The position numbers and the translations under genes were made by a program. Below, one piece after another: positions 56,615 to 64,000 of a stretch of DNA of 64,000 nt. Under the pieces are notes generated by a model that was not told the DNA's origin, made no database searches, and saw only the letters and a list, made by a program, of their open reading frames with translations. Within the stretch, counting starts at the first letter, position 1. Each line of letters begins with the position of its first letter. Source of the DNA: Veillonella ratti (lineage in GTDB: Bacteria; Bacillota; Negativicutes; Veillonellales; Veillonellaceae); contig NZ_RQUX01000004.1 of NCBI RefSeq assembly GCF_003992115.1, forward strand, positions 78,195 through 142,194. Reading direction: 5' to 3'.

Positions 56615-57799
56615 ATGCAAGAGCAGTTAATACGATGGTTTGTTAAAGATTATGACAGTGTGAAGGCACCGACGGTGCGAACAAGATATGGTAATTTAAC
56701 AAGTCTTGTAGGTATTATTACGAATTTAATTATTTGTATAGGTGAAATTGTAGTCGGATTGCTGGTTGGATCCATTGCCATGATTAGTGATGGTATCCAT
56801 AATGTGGCTGATGCGGGCGGCTCGGCTATATCTTTTTTCAGCTTCCGTTTTTCCGCTAAGCAAGCAGATCAGGAACATCCCTATGGCCATGGTCGAATCG
56901 AATATCTGTTATCTATTGGTTTTTCCATACTCTTATTTGTTTTGGCAACGCAATTATTTTTGGAAGCCTTCGATAGAATCATGAACCCGCAAGTGGTTGA
57001 GTTTTCGGTGTTAGCTTTCGTTGTGATGCTATGTGCCATGAGCCTAAAGGTTTGGCTCTACACTTTCTTCAAAAATGTGGGGATTCGTATTAATTCTCCG
57101 ATTTTGCAGGCCAATGGTTTGGAATGCTTGTCCGATGTGTGGGCAACTTTAGGCATTACTGTAGGTCTTTTGGTAGGAGGGCTTTTAGATTTTCCTATTG
57201 ACGGTTATTTAGGCGCTATTGTATCTTTAATGATTGCTCGTGCGGGTTATCATGTATTGTCCGATGCCATCAATCGTTTATTGGGCAATGAACCGAGTCC
57301 TGAAATGGTTAATGATATTGCCAATTTTGTAAAATCCTATCCGGGCGTTTTAGGCATTCATGACTTGATGATTCATGATTATGGCCCAGGCCATGTTTTT
57401 GCCAGCATTCATGTAGAAGTAGATGCGAAAGAAGACGTTATAAAAAGTCATAATTTGATTGACCGCATTGAACGAGATGCGCGTAAACAGTTATATATTC
57501 AGTTAACGATTCATATGGATCCGCTTTTAATCACGAAAGAATCTATGGCTTTATATGATAAGATTCACTCGGTTATTAAGGCGTATGATGAGAAATTGAG
57601 CCTCCATGATTTGCGAACTGTGCAAAGCGATGATAAATTACATATCATATTTGACTTGGTTGTACCTTACGACGATCGTCAACGTATGGATGTGATTGCT
57701 AAATCAATTACGAATATTTTGCAGGCCATGGATCCGTCTTATGTAGTGACAATTACACCGGAGCATAGCTATACGGGTACTGAAAATATTCACGGTTAA
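56615..57799 (+). CDS. Cation diffusion facilitator family metal efflux protein
   Basis: 394 residues. Six membrane helices (about 25-215) are followed by a cytoplasmic metal-sensing domain (about 225-300) and a second similar fold to the end. Metal ligands of helix II are in MISDGIHNVADAG and of helix V in LECLSDVWATLG; the interhelix GHGRIEYL motif is intact (HPYGHGRIEYLLSIG). The longer C-terminus (about 390 residues rather than 300) is as in MamB/MamM or YdfM-like members. Iron, manganese or zinc are candidates; the Fur-like boxes upstream suggest iron or manganese. Confidence 0.9.
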   Translation: MQEQLIRWFVKDYDSVKAPTVRTRYGNLTSLVGIITNLIICIGEIVVGLLVGSIAMISDGIHNVADAGGSAISFFSFRFSAKQADQEHPYGHGRIEYLLSIGFSILLFVLATQLFLEAFDRIMNPQVVEFSVLAFVVMLCAMSLKVWLYTFFKNVGIRINSPILQANGLECLSDVWATLGITVGLLVGGLLDFPIDGYLGAIVSLMIARAGYHVLSDAINRLLGNEPSPEMVNDIANFVKSYPGVLGIHDLMIHDYGPGHVFASIHVEVDAKEDVIKSHNLIDRIERDARKQLYIQLTIHMDPLLITKESMALYDKIHSVIKAYDEKLSLHDLRTVQSDDKLHIIFDLVVPYDDRQRMDVIAKSITNILQAMDPSYVVTITPEHSYTGTENIHG

Positions 57800-57840
57800 A
57801 GCATCGGTAGAGCGTTAAAATAGGTTTATAGGATGAAATA

Positions 57841-57884
57841 AAAGGATGACCGTTCCTCAGCTGAGGAACAGTCATCCTTTTTGT
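57841..57884. terminator. Bidirectional terminator between CDF and sstT
   Basis: A 40-base near-perfect palindrome (one mismatch pair), AAAGGATGAC and GTTCCTCAG in the left arm, followed by T, with A-run before. It lies between convergent genes. Confidence 0.92.
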
Positions 57885-57908
57885 GTAGGTGATAGAAATG
57901 ATAACTAT

Positions 57909-59171
57909 TTATGCTTCAATTGTTTTATTGACTACCACTTTAGATTGATCTTCATTGAGATTTTCAGGATAGCCGTGTTCGGCAAAATCGGCAGCCGCCA
58001 CGAAGAGAATATCCGTGGACGAGTTAAGGGCAGTTTCTGTGGAGTCTTGAAGAACACCGATGATGAAACCTACACCAACTACCTGCATGGCGATATCATT
58101 GGAGATACCGAATAAGCTACAAGCAAGCGGAATCAACAAGAGGGAACCGCCGGCAACCCCGGAAGCACCGCAAGAACCGATAGTGGCAATAATACTTAAT
58201 AGAATAGCAGTACTGAAATCGACGGAAATATGAAGGGTATTAACAGCGGCTAATGTCATGATAGTAATCGTAATCGCTGCGCCGGCCATGTTAATGGTAG
58301 CCCCAAGCGGAATAGCGATAGAATACGTATCAGGGGATAAACCAAGACGTTTGGCCATGTTCATATTTACCGGAATATTGGCAGCGGAGCTGCGAGTAAA
58401 GAAGGCAGTAATACCGGATTCACGTAAACATTTAAAAGTAAGTGGGAACGGATTACGACGCATAACAATGTAAACGATAATAGGATTTACAACTAATGCT
58501 ACGAAGAACATGCTACCCAATAAAGTACCTAATAATACAGCGTATTCAACTAATGCTTCGATACCGCTGGTGGAAATAGATTCGGCAACAAGCCCCATAA
58601 TACCGAATGGAGCTAAGTGGATAACCCATTGTACGACCATGGTAATGGCATCGGAGATACCGACAAAGACATTTTTAATTTCTTCAGTCGCATGACGTAG
58701 GGCAAAACCAATAACAACAGCCCAGCCTAAAATCCCGATATAGTTACCGGTCATAATGGCATGGAGCGGATTATCTACGATGTTACGTAATAAAGTGATT
58801 AATACTTCGGCAATCCCTTCCGGTGCCTTAGCGTTTTCAGCTACATTTACTAAGTGCAAGGTAGCCGGGAAGAGGTAGCTGGCAAAAACAGCAATTAATG
58901 CGGATAAGAACATGCCCACCATATACATGACGATAATTTTTTTCATGCCGGTTTTTTGATTGGCCCGATGGCGGCAAACGGCAGCGATAACAAGGAAGAA
59001 TACCAATAATGGTGCAATCCCTTTTAAGGCGCCTACAAAGATGATCCCCAGCAGTGACAAGTCTTTACCAACAGCCGGATTAATCAGGGCCACAGAAATA
59101 CCGATGACCAGCCCTATCATGATTTGATAAATCAGTTTGACTCGGTTAAACACTTGTAAAATTGCTTTCAT
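57909..59171 (-). CDS. sstT: Serine/threonine:Na+ symporter SstT
   Basis: 420 residues, dicarboxylate/amino acid:cation symporter fold with eight transmembrane helices and two hairpins. [22 protein letters not shown] at the start, [20 protein letters not shown] (first hairpin serine motif), [26 protein letters not shown], and [26 protein letters not shown] are close to SstT proper rather than GltP. It imports serine and threonine with sodium. GAGAGATT precedes the ATG. It has a strong promoter. Confidence 0.95.
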   Translation of the reverse strand: MKAILQVFNRVKLIYQIMIGLVIGISVALINPAVGKDLSLLGIIFVGALKGIAPLLVFFLVIAAVCRHRANQKTGMKKIIVMYMVGMFLSALIAVFASYLFPATLHLVNVAENAKAPEGIAEVLITLLRNIVDNPLHAIMTGNYIGILGWAVVIGFALRHATEEIKNVFVGISDAITMVVQWVIHLAPFGIMGLVAESISTSGIEALVEYAVLLGTLLGSMFFVALVVNPIIVYIVMRRNPFPLTFKCLRESGITAFFTRSSAANIPVNMNMAKRLGLSPDTYSIAIPLGATINMAGAAITITIMTLAAVNTLHISVDFSTAILLSIIATIGSCGASGVAGGSLLLIPLACSLFGISNDIAMQVVGVGFIIGVLQDSTETALNSSTDILFVAAADFAEHGYPENLNEDQSKVVVNKTIEA

Positions 59172-59223
59172 AATAATCTCTCCTTAGACACTCAAAATAA
59201 TGCATTTGTAATGGACATATGTC

Positions 59224-59252
59224 ATTATAATACGGACAACAAATAATATCAA
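59224..59252 (-). promoter_or_regulatory. sstT promoter
   Basis: On the minus strand TTGATA, a 17-base spacer and TATAAT. A perfect 10-bp palindrome GACATATGTC (59214-59223) lies directly after the -10, over the expected transcription start, and may be an operator. The other half of the 376-base gap, toward menG, is AT-rich, with TTTACA (59345), 18 bases, TATACT as a possible forward promoter. Confidence 0.7.
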
Positions 59253-59547
59253 GAGGCAATTTGAATAAAATTAGTGTATTTTGAAAAATATATTTTAAAA
59301 TAAAATGTTTGACCTTATTTATCGATTTTTTAGTGCTCACAATTACTTTACAAAATGGAGAACTATTAGTTATACTATAGAAACACATTATAATGAAAAG
59401 AATCATCAAATATAAATGGTATATATGGTACAATAATATAGTAGAGGATTTATTAATCGATTAATTATAGTTTGAAATGGCAGTAAATTGTAGTTAGTCG
59501 GACGATTGATAGCGTATTATGGTAGGTATGTAGGTTTAAACTAGATT

Positions 59548-60309
59548 GTGAGTGAAGAAGATATGCAAGGGAATACAAGAGAGCAGTCATTAAGCTTTTC
59601 CAATCATGCGGAAAAGGAAGTATATGTACAAGGCGTTTTTTCACATATAGCAAAGCATTACGACCTTATGAATTCATTGTTGAGCTTTCACCAAGATTCG
59701 TATTGGCGCCGTTTTGCCGTTGAAAAAATGGCATTAACTGAAAATATGAATATTTTAGACGTTGCGTGCGGCACGGGGATGCTGACGAAAGAAGCATTGC
59801 GCCAAATGCCGAGTCTTCATATTGAAGCCTTGGACTTCAGTCCGGAAATGCTGGCTCAGGGTGAAGTTCGTTTGAATCAGGCCGGCTTACTCGATAAGGT
59901 AAATTTAGTAGAAGGGGATGCTATGAATTTACCCTATGAAGCCAACACTTTCGATTGCGCCATGAGCGCGTTTGCGTTGCGTAATGTGCCGGATATCATC
60001 AAAACCCTCAGTGAAATGAAGCGTGTTGTTAAACCGGGCGGCCGTGTAGTAACTTTAGAATTGGCTAAGCCTACCGTTTTCGGTTTTAAACAGTTATACT
60101 ATGCGTACTTTGAAAAAATCTTGCCTGTGTTGGGCAAATTAAGTAAAGATCAGTCATCCTATGCCTGGTTGCCTGAGTCTTTGCGTCGTTATCCACATCA
60201 GTCTAAAGTACTTGAATACTTTAACGAAGTGGGGTATAAGGACGCTACTTATTACGAATTGACCGGTGGTATCGTAGCTGTCCATGTGGGTATCGTACCG
60301 GAGGAGTAA
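59548..60309 (+). CDS. menG: Demethylmenaquinone methyltransferase
   Basis: 253 residues, SAM-dependent. It makes menaquinone from demethylmenaquinone at the membrane. VQGVFSHIAKHYDLMNSLLSFHQDSYWR is the UbiE/MenG start signature; ILDVACGTGMLT is SAM motif I; CAMSAFALRNVPDIIKTLSEMKRVVKPGGRVVTLELAKPTVFGF and SYAWLPESLRRYPHQ are characteristic. The GTG at 59548 or an ATG at 59563 could be the start; the ribosome binding sites of both are weak. No other menaquinone genes are in the window. Confidence 0.93.
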   Translation: MSEEDMQGNTREQSLSFSNHAEKEVYVQGVFSHIAKHYDLMNSLLSFHQDSYWRRFAVEKMALTENMNILDVACGTGMLTKEALRQMPSLHIEALDFSPEMLAQGEVRLNQAGLLDKVNLVEGDAMNLPYEANTFDCAMSAFALRNVPDIIKTLSEMKRVVKPGGRVVTLELAKPTVFGFKQLYYAYFEKILPVLGKLSKDQSSYAWLPESLRRYPHQSKVLEYFNEVGYKDATYYELTGGIVAVHVGIVPEE

Positions 60310-60413
60310 TAGCTGTTGAGCCACTCTTTGGTTAGTCGCTCATAATTAAATAGAGCTGTAAATAAAGTAAATATATGTTTTTATTGCTTAATTGGCAGCA
60401 TATACAGGCACGA

Positions 60414-60447
60414 AAAAAGCCGAGTTCAGCTGAACTCGGCTTTAGTA
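60414..60447. terminator. Bidirectional terminator between menG and the SIMPL gene
   Basis: A perfect 28-bp palindrome (AAAGCCGAGTTCAG and complement) with A-run before and a short T-tract after, between convergent genes. Confidence 0.9.
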
Positions 60448-60487
60448 TTTATCTAGTTATTTAAATAGATTCACTAAATGAAGCAAA

Positions 60488-61231
60488 TTAACGAACATAG
60501 AATGTTAAGTCTACGTTCTTACTTACGGTGATGTCACCTTGTTCTACCGGAGTGGAAGAACCAAGCATATCGGATGCTTTATAAAGACGCATGGAGCTTT
60601 CCATAGTGTAAGTGTTGGTGCCACCTACGGAAGCATCTTTAATACCGCCCAACTGTTGACCTAAAGCACCGGCAATCACTTCGGCTTGATGACGACCGTT
60701 TTTAACAGCTTCAGCAGTTAATTGGTCATTCAAAGCTTGGTCTACATCAGCTTCAAAGCTAAGGGACTGAATGTTGTTGGCACCGGCCGCTACCGCATTA
60801 TCGATAACTTGGCTGATTTTGCTCATATCGTTGATGCGAACAGCTACATTGTTGGACACAGTATAAGTAGTTTCCTGTTTTGCGTCACGATTGTCACGTG
60901 CAGGATAATAATTATTGTTGTTAGGACTTACGGAGAAATAGGAAGTCTGAATGTTGTTTTTCGTGATGCCGATATTAGCCAAACGAGCAATTAAGTCACT
61001 CATAACACGGTCATTAGTTGTTTTAGCAGCCCCTACGGTAGAAGCTTCGCTGGTAATACCAAGGCGAAGAATGGCATAGCTTGGTGCTACGGAGCGAGTA
61101 GCGGTAGCACTTACATGGATTTGGGCATCTGTATCAACCGGTGCAGCGGCTAATGCAGAGCCGGTGAAACCTACTGCCAAGGCTGCAATTAAAAGACCGC
61201 GGGTTAAATGTTTTGTTAATTGAAGTTTCAT
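60488..61231 (-). CDS. Exported SIMPL-domain protein (DUF541)
   Basis: 247 residues. A signal peptide (about 1-29, LLIAALAVGFTGSALAA) precedes a SIMPL domain: IHVSATATRSVAPSYAILRLGITSEA, DLIARLANIGITKNNIQTSYFSVSPN, VSNNVAVRINDMSKISQVIDNAVAAGANNIQSLSFEADVDQALNDQLTAEAVKNGRHQAEVIAGALG, and VTFYVR-like end. The E. coli relative (YggE) is linked to oxidative-stress tolerance and forms rings; the biochemical role is not known. The product is probably periplasmic. AAGGAG precedes the ATG. Confidence 0.9.
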   Translation of the reverse strand: MKLQLTKHLTRGLLIAALAVGFTGSALAAAPVDTDAQIHVSATATRSVAPSYAILRLGITSEASTVGAAKTTNDRVMSDLIARLANIGITKNNIQTSYFSVSPNNNNYYPARDNRDAKQETTYTVSNNVAVRINDMSKISQVIDNAVAAGANNIQSLSFEADVDQALNDQLTAEAVKNGRHQAEVIAGALGQQLGGIKDASVGGTNTYTMESSMRLYKASDMLGSSTPVEQGDITVSKNVDLTFYVR

Positions 61232-61448
61232 GTGAATGGACTCCTTTTACTTTGAAAAATTAGAATTGAAAACTGAAATATAAATTTCGTTACCATACAT
61301 GTAGTATAACAAATTATGGACATTTAGGCAATTTTTGTTTCATGAATGCCATTTATTGTATAAAAAATTAAAGAAAACGGGCGATTTACCGTATAAATGA
61401 AAATAAGTATGAGTATTTGTTGAGGATTTATGCATGACAATATATTGC

Positions 61449-61477
61449 TTGACATATAAACATGCATTAGTTATATT
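61449..61477 (+). promoter_or_regulatory. Strong promoter driving a long leader before the nitroreductase gene
   Basis: TTGACA (61449-61454), a 17-base spacer and TATATT (61472-61477). The nitroreductase start is 338 bases downstream. No open reading frame with a ribosome binding site lies between, so the transcript has a long untranslated leader or is a separate RNA. Confidence 0.7.
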
Positions 61478-61484
61478 CTAAGTA

Positions 61485-61800
61485 TAGTATTCATGATCGT
61501 GAAATTTAATATGTGAATTAAGAATAATAGCAGGCGGCTTTTGGGGAGGAAGCAGGGAATTGTCTAAATAATTGATTCTTTTATCAATTATTTGAGGACT
61601 AGACAAGCCTACTAAATAATGTTACTGTAAAAAGAGAAACTTCGATATTAGATGCTATGGCAGATATAGTGTCAATATAGAATGACTTTTACAGTATAAT
61701 TATGATTTTTGTCATAATGTGTAATTTTTTTGATATGCAATATGATGGAAATCTGTGGTAAAATACAGTTCCCTGACTTTGTCAGGCGATGTATTTTAGT
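61485..61800 (+). ncRNA. Structured leader or small RNA upstream of the nitroreductase gene
   Basis: Three stem-loops in order. The first (61562-61611) has TTGTCT/AGACAA outside and a perfect 11-bp AAATAATTGAT stem inside. The second (about 61623-61698) has ACTGTAAAA outer arms and ATATT inner arms. The third (61759-61798) has a 9-bp TAAAATACA stem, an internal loop, and a CCTGAC-TTT-GTCAGG tip, directly before AAGGAG. A purine-rich GGCGG-TTTTGGGGAGG segment precedes the first. No known riboswitch consensus was recognised. Confidence 0.4.
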
Positions 61801-61815
61801 AAAGGAGACGATCCC

Positions 61816-62565
61816 ATGAATCCTATTGACGTTTTATTAAATCATCGTACTATTCGTGAGTTTAAATCCAGTCCTATGCCACCGCAACAACTGAGCATCT
61901 TACTGGATATTGCCAAACGAACGGCTACCAGTATGGGTCTGCAAAGCTTTAGTATTATTCGCATTGTAAATCCCGAATTGAAAGCGGCTATTGCGGAAGT
62001 TTGCAACCAAGAGTATGTAGCACGGGTACCGGAACTATTTATCTTTATAGTCGATGCGTACCGTAACTCACGCATAGCTCGTGAACAGGGTATAACGAGT
62101 GACATTGAACGTGATAGTGATCGTTTCTTCCAAGGCTGGACGGATGCAGCCATAGCCGCTCAAAATATGGTGGCAGCTGCAGAGCTTGGTGGCTTCGGTA
62201 CTGTTTTCTTTGGCAGTATCTTAAATAATGTACCTAAGATGATCGAACTTTTAAAATTACCGGAATTAACCTTCCCGGTAGTAGGTGTCGGTATTGGCGT
62301 ACCTAATCAGAAGCCGCAATTAAAACCGCGAATGCCTCGTGAAGCTAATGTATTTGATGATTCATATACTGTGTTTGACTCGTACCTCGAACTTTTGGAA
62401 GATTACGATGAAGAAATGGAACAGTATTATGACATGCGTGATACGAATCGTCGTGTAGATTCGTTCACCAAACAGGTTGCCGGTAAAAAGGCAGTTCCGT
62501 TAAGACAAAAATTAATACAACAAGCAGAAGCACAAGGCTTTAAATTTTATGATGTAAAGGATTAA
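61816..62565 (+). CDS. Nitroreductase family flavin oxidoreductase (NfsA/FRP-like)
   Basis: 249 residues, FMN enzyme. LLNHRTIREFKSSPMP is the FMN-phosphate site of the family; TATSMGLQSFSIIRI, FFQGWTDAAIAAQNMVAAAELGGFGTVFFGSILNN (FMN-binding helices) and FPVVGVGIGVPNQKPQLKPRMPREANVFDDSY follow. This is the NfsA/FRP group (about 245 residues), normally NADPH-dependent reductases of nitro compounds, quinones or flavin. The ATG with AAGGAG at proper spacing is at 61816. The next gene is thioredoxin-reductase-like. Confidence 0.9.
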   Translation: MNPIDVLLNHRTIREFKSSPMPPQQLSILLDIAKRTATSMGLQSFSIIRIVNPELKAAIAEVCNQEYVARVPELFIFIVDAYRNSRIAREQGITSDIERDSDRFFQGWTDAAIAAQNMVAAAELGGFGTVFFGSILNNVPKMIELLKLPELTFPVVGVGIGVPNQKPQLKPRMPREANVFDDSYTVFDSYLELLEDYDEEMEQYYDMRDTNRRVDSFTKQVAGKKAVPLRQKLIQQAEAQGFKFYDVKD

Positions 62566-62606
62566 ATACTTTTACGCCCCGAGCGGTCACCGTCAAGGTA
62601 TTTTTT

Positions 62607-62648
62607 ATGGGCTGACTACTTGTTATAGCAAGTGGCCAGCCATTTTTT
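62607..62648 (+). terminator. Terminator after the nitroreductase gene
   Basis: An imperfect stem of about 17 bp (ATGGGCTGACTACTTG with CAAGTGGCCAGCCAT) followed by TTTTTT. Confidence 0.8.
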
Positions 62649-62674
62649 ACTATTTCAAATGCAAGGGGACAGAT

Positions 62675-63547
62675 ATGGCAGTTTTTGATGTGGCTATTGT
62701 AGGCGGCGGTCCCGCCGGTCTATCAGCCGCTTTAACGGCACGTGTTCACAATAAATCGGTGGTATTATTCGAAGCTGCCGGCTTTGGTGATAAATTACGA
62801 CGTGCCTCTAAAATTAATAATATTCCGGGGATTATGACAATCAGCGGAATAGACTTTATGGAAAATTTATTGGAGCAAACATTGGCGTATGAGCCGGTTA
62901 TTGTGAAAGAGCGGGTCCAATCCGTTTTTATCGGTGAACCGTTTACGTTGATGACGGCAGACAATGTGTTCCAAGCGAAAAGTGTAATTTTGGCTACCGG
63001 TGTAGCTATGAGTAAAACCGTTCCCGGTGAACGTGCTTTGCTCGGTCGTGGTGTAAGTTATTGTGCCAGTTGTGACGGCCACTTTTTTGAAGACAAAGAT
63101 ATAGCCGTATATATTAATACATTGGCTTATCAGCAGGATGTGGAATTGTTGGCTTCGCTGGCTAAAAACATGAACCTCTACATCGGCGGTGCATTGCAAC
63201 TGCCCGGTGAGTGGTTGGATAGCTTGCCGGATTCCGTAGTAGTTCATAAGAAAGCCATTGTGCAAAGTGTAGAGGGGGAAAAGGCCGTTACGGCGATTCA
63301 TACGAATGAAGGTATGAAAACAGTGGATGGCGTATTCTTCTTACGCGATACGTATCCGCCTGAAAACTTGGTAGAAGGTGTGATTCTTGACGGTAATGCA
63401 GTGGCCGTTAATCGTCATATGGAAACCAATTTCAAAGGCTTATTTGCTGCCGGCGATGTAGTGGGAACACCGCTACAGGTAGCTAAAGCAGTCGGTGAAG
63501 GTCAAATGGCAGCTTTTGGTGCCGTGGCATATTCAAGCGGATACTAA
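62675..63547 (+). CDS. Thioredoxin-reductase-like flavoprotein without NADPH motif
   Basis: 290 residues. The FAD loop VAIVGGGPAGLSAAL (about 6-20), ATGVAMSKTVPGE, the redox pair C130/C133 in VSYCASCDGHFFEDK, and the FAD end motif GLFAAGDVVGTPLQVAKAVGEGQMAA are typical of thioredoxin reductase. The segment after the CxxC, where GGGNSAxEEA binds NADPH, reads IAVYINTLAYQQDVELLA: the glycine loop is gone, and the basic HRRxxxR motif is also missing. Ferredoxin-dependent flavin thioredoxin reductases of clostridia lack the same motifs. It is therefore either such an enzyme or one with another donor. Confidence 0.87.
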   Translation: MAVFDVAIVGGGPAGLSAALTARVHNKSVVLFEAAGFGDKLRRASKINNIPGIMTISGIDFMENLLEQTLAYEPVIVKERVQSVFIGEPFTLMTADNVFQAKSVILATGVAMSKTVPGERALLGRGVSYCASCDGHFFEDKDIAVYINTLAYQQDVELLASLAKNMNLYIGGALQLPGEWLDSLPDSVVVHKKAIVQSVEGEKAVTAIHTNEGMKTVDGVFFLRDTYPPENLVEGVILDGNAVAVNRHMETNFKGLFAAGDVVGTPLQVAKAVGEGQMAAFGAVAYSSGY

Positions 63548-63608
63548 TGTAGTATTGGTGGCGTAACTGCAGTATGAACTAAAAATAGGTAGTTCGACTT
63601 AATAAGAA

Positions 63609-63644
63609 AACCCATGCCGGTGAGTTATATCATTGGCATGGGTT
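63609..63644. terminator. Stem-loop after the thioredoxin-reductase-like gene
   Basis: A 10-bp perfect stem (AACCCATGCC and complement), extended inward with G-T pairs. The T-tract is absent on the plus strand, so termination strength is uncertain. Confidence 0.6.
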
Positions 63645-63673
63645 AAAAATTTTAAAAAAATAAAAATTAGGGG

Positions 63674-63702
63674 TTGACGAATAACCTTCAAATGGATATA
63701 CT
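63674..63702 (+). promoter_or_regulatory. rRNA operon promoter P1
   Basis: TTGACG (63674-63679), a 17-base spacer and TATACT (63697-63702), about 300 bases before the expected 16S gene. Confidence 0.8.
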
Positions 63703-63794
63703 AATTAAGTCGCTGCAACAAGGCATGACAAAAACCAACAAGATAGTTTGAAAAGTGTTGATTAAAAATGCTTTAAAAACTTTCGAAAAAGTGG

Positions 63795-63823
63795 TTGACA
63801 TGAACTTGATGACGTGATAATCT
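63795..63823 (+). promoter_or_regulatory. rRNA operon promoter P2
   Basis: TTGACA (63795-63800), a 17-base spacer and TAATCT (63818-63823). Tandem promoters about 120 bases apart are usual before rRNA operons. Confidence 0.85.
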
Positions 63824-63829
63824 ATATAA

Positions 63830-64000
63830 GACGTCGCGTTAAAGCGATGAAGCAGATCTTTGAAAACTGAACAATGTAAGGTAATCATTTTTAACGAAAT
63901 GAACATAGCCAGAGTGCGGGTTTCAACAACGTTGAAACCAACCAAATAAATTCTAAGTCAGATAACTTCGGTTAAGCTGACAACAACGAAAACGAGCTAG
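63830..64000 (+). other. rrs: 16S rRNA precursor leader (gene begins beyond the window)
   Basis: Contains GATCTTTGAAAACTGAACA at 63854-63872, a sequence highly conserved in leaders of Firmicute rRNA operons and probably part of antitermination and RNase III processing. The start of mature 16S rRNA (AGAGTTTGATCCTGG) is not reached by base 64000. No protein gene is seen in 63548-64000. Confidence 0.8.

Noticed and set aside
61485..61800. Known riboswitch (fluoride, guanidine, FMN or preQ1 type)
   Set aside because: None of the conserved core sequences of these classes was found on reading the leader.
63830..64000. Start of mature 16S rRNA inside the window
   Set aside because: The conserved AGAGTTTGATC start is not present; only the leader is included.

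Overview
The window reads as a low-to-medium GC chromosome segment of a diderm Firmicute, most likely a member of the Negativicutes (Veillonellaceae-like). The gene content and order are Firmicute: a cggR-gapA-pgk-tpiA-gpmI-eno glycolysis block, an rpmE-DUF1385-prfA-prmC-tsaC-phosphatase-rpiB-glyA-upp block, and DUF881 plus sbp inside the division cluster. An outer membrane is indicated by a secretin, a small outer-membrane beta-barrel protein ending in Phe, and a meso-DAP type MurE. The genus cannot be fixed from sequence alone. No phage, IS element, CRISPR array or tRNA gene was seen.

Layout. 1-8160: 3' part of pgi, galE, a PilP-like/secretin pair, an ABC-F ATPase, GluQ-RS, a CoA-binding protein and a thioredoxin with a CGYC active site. 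8161-9904: a long quasi-palindrome and a ThrE-type exporter on the minus strand. 9905-24706: the dcw (division and cell wall) cluster mraZ-rsmH-ftsL-murE-murF-mraY-murD-murG-murC-ddl-ftsQ-DUF881-sbp-ftsZ, without ftsI, ftsW, murB or ftsA, and with an FtsZ whose C-terminal linker is very short. 24707-30060: outer-membrane protein, aminotransferase, DUF896, nth, an unrecognised 493-residue protein and a YdbC/PC4-like protein. 30061-37503: translation and one-carbon genes. 37777-46154: PepSY protein, 700 bp of stacked palindromes, then cggR and five glycolytic genes. 46349-47772: a SPOUT methyltransferase and yebC.

48103-56277 looks like an accessory histidine module: a 1012-residue SARP/BTAD-type regulator, a YuiF-type permease, hutH and a class I disulfide oxidoreductase. 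It is followed by a cation efflux protein behind Fur-like boxes, SstT (minus), MenG, a SIMPL protein (minus), a nitroreductase with a structured leader, and a thioredoxin-reductase-like flavoprotein lacking the NADPH motif. The window ends in tandem rRNA promoters and the 16S leader; the 16S gene itself lies beyond base 64000.

The most unusual signal is non-coding. Several intergenic regions, above all 38053-38713, 8214-8522 and 54449-54600, are built almost wholly of long nested quasi-palindromes (arms 30-160 bp, usually with a perfect core). Some arms include the last codons of the adjacent gene. Regulatory sites readable by eye include an MraZ-box repeat at mraZ, a CggR-like operator at cggR, and heptamer direct repeats upstream of the SARP gene.
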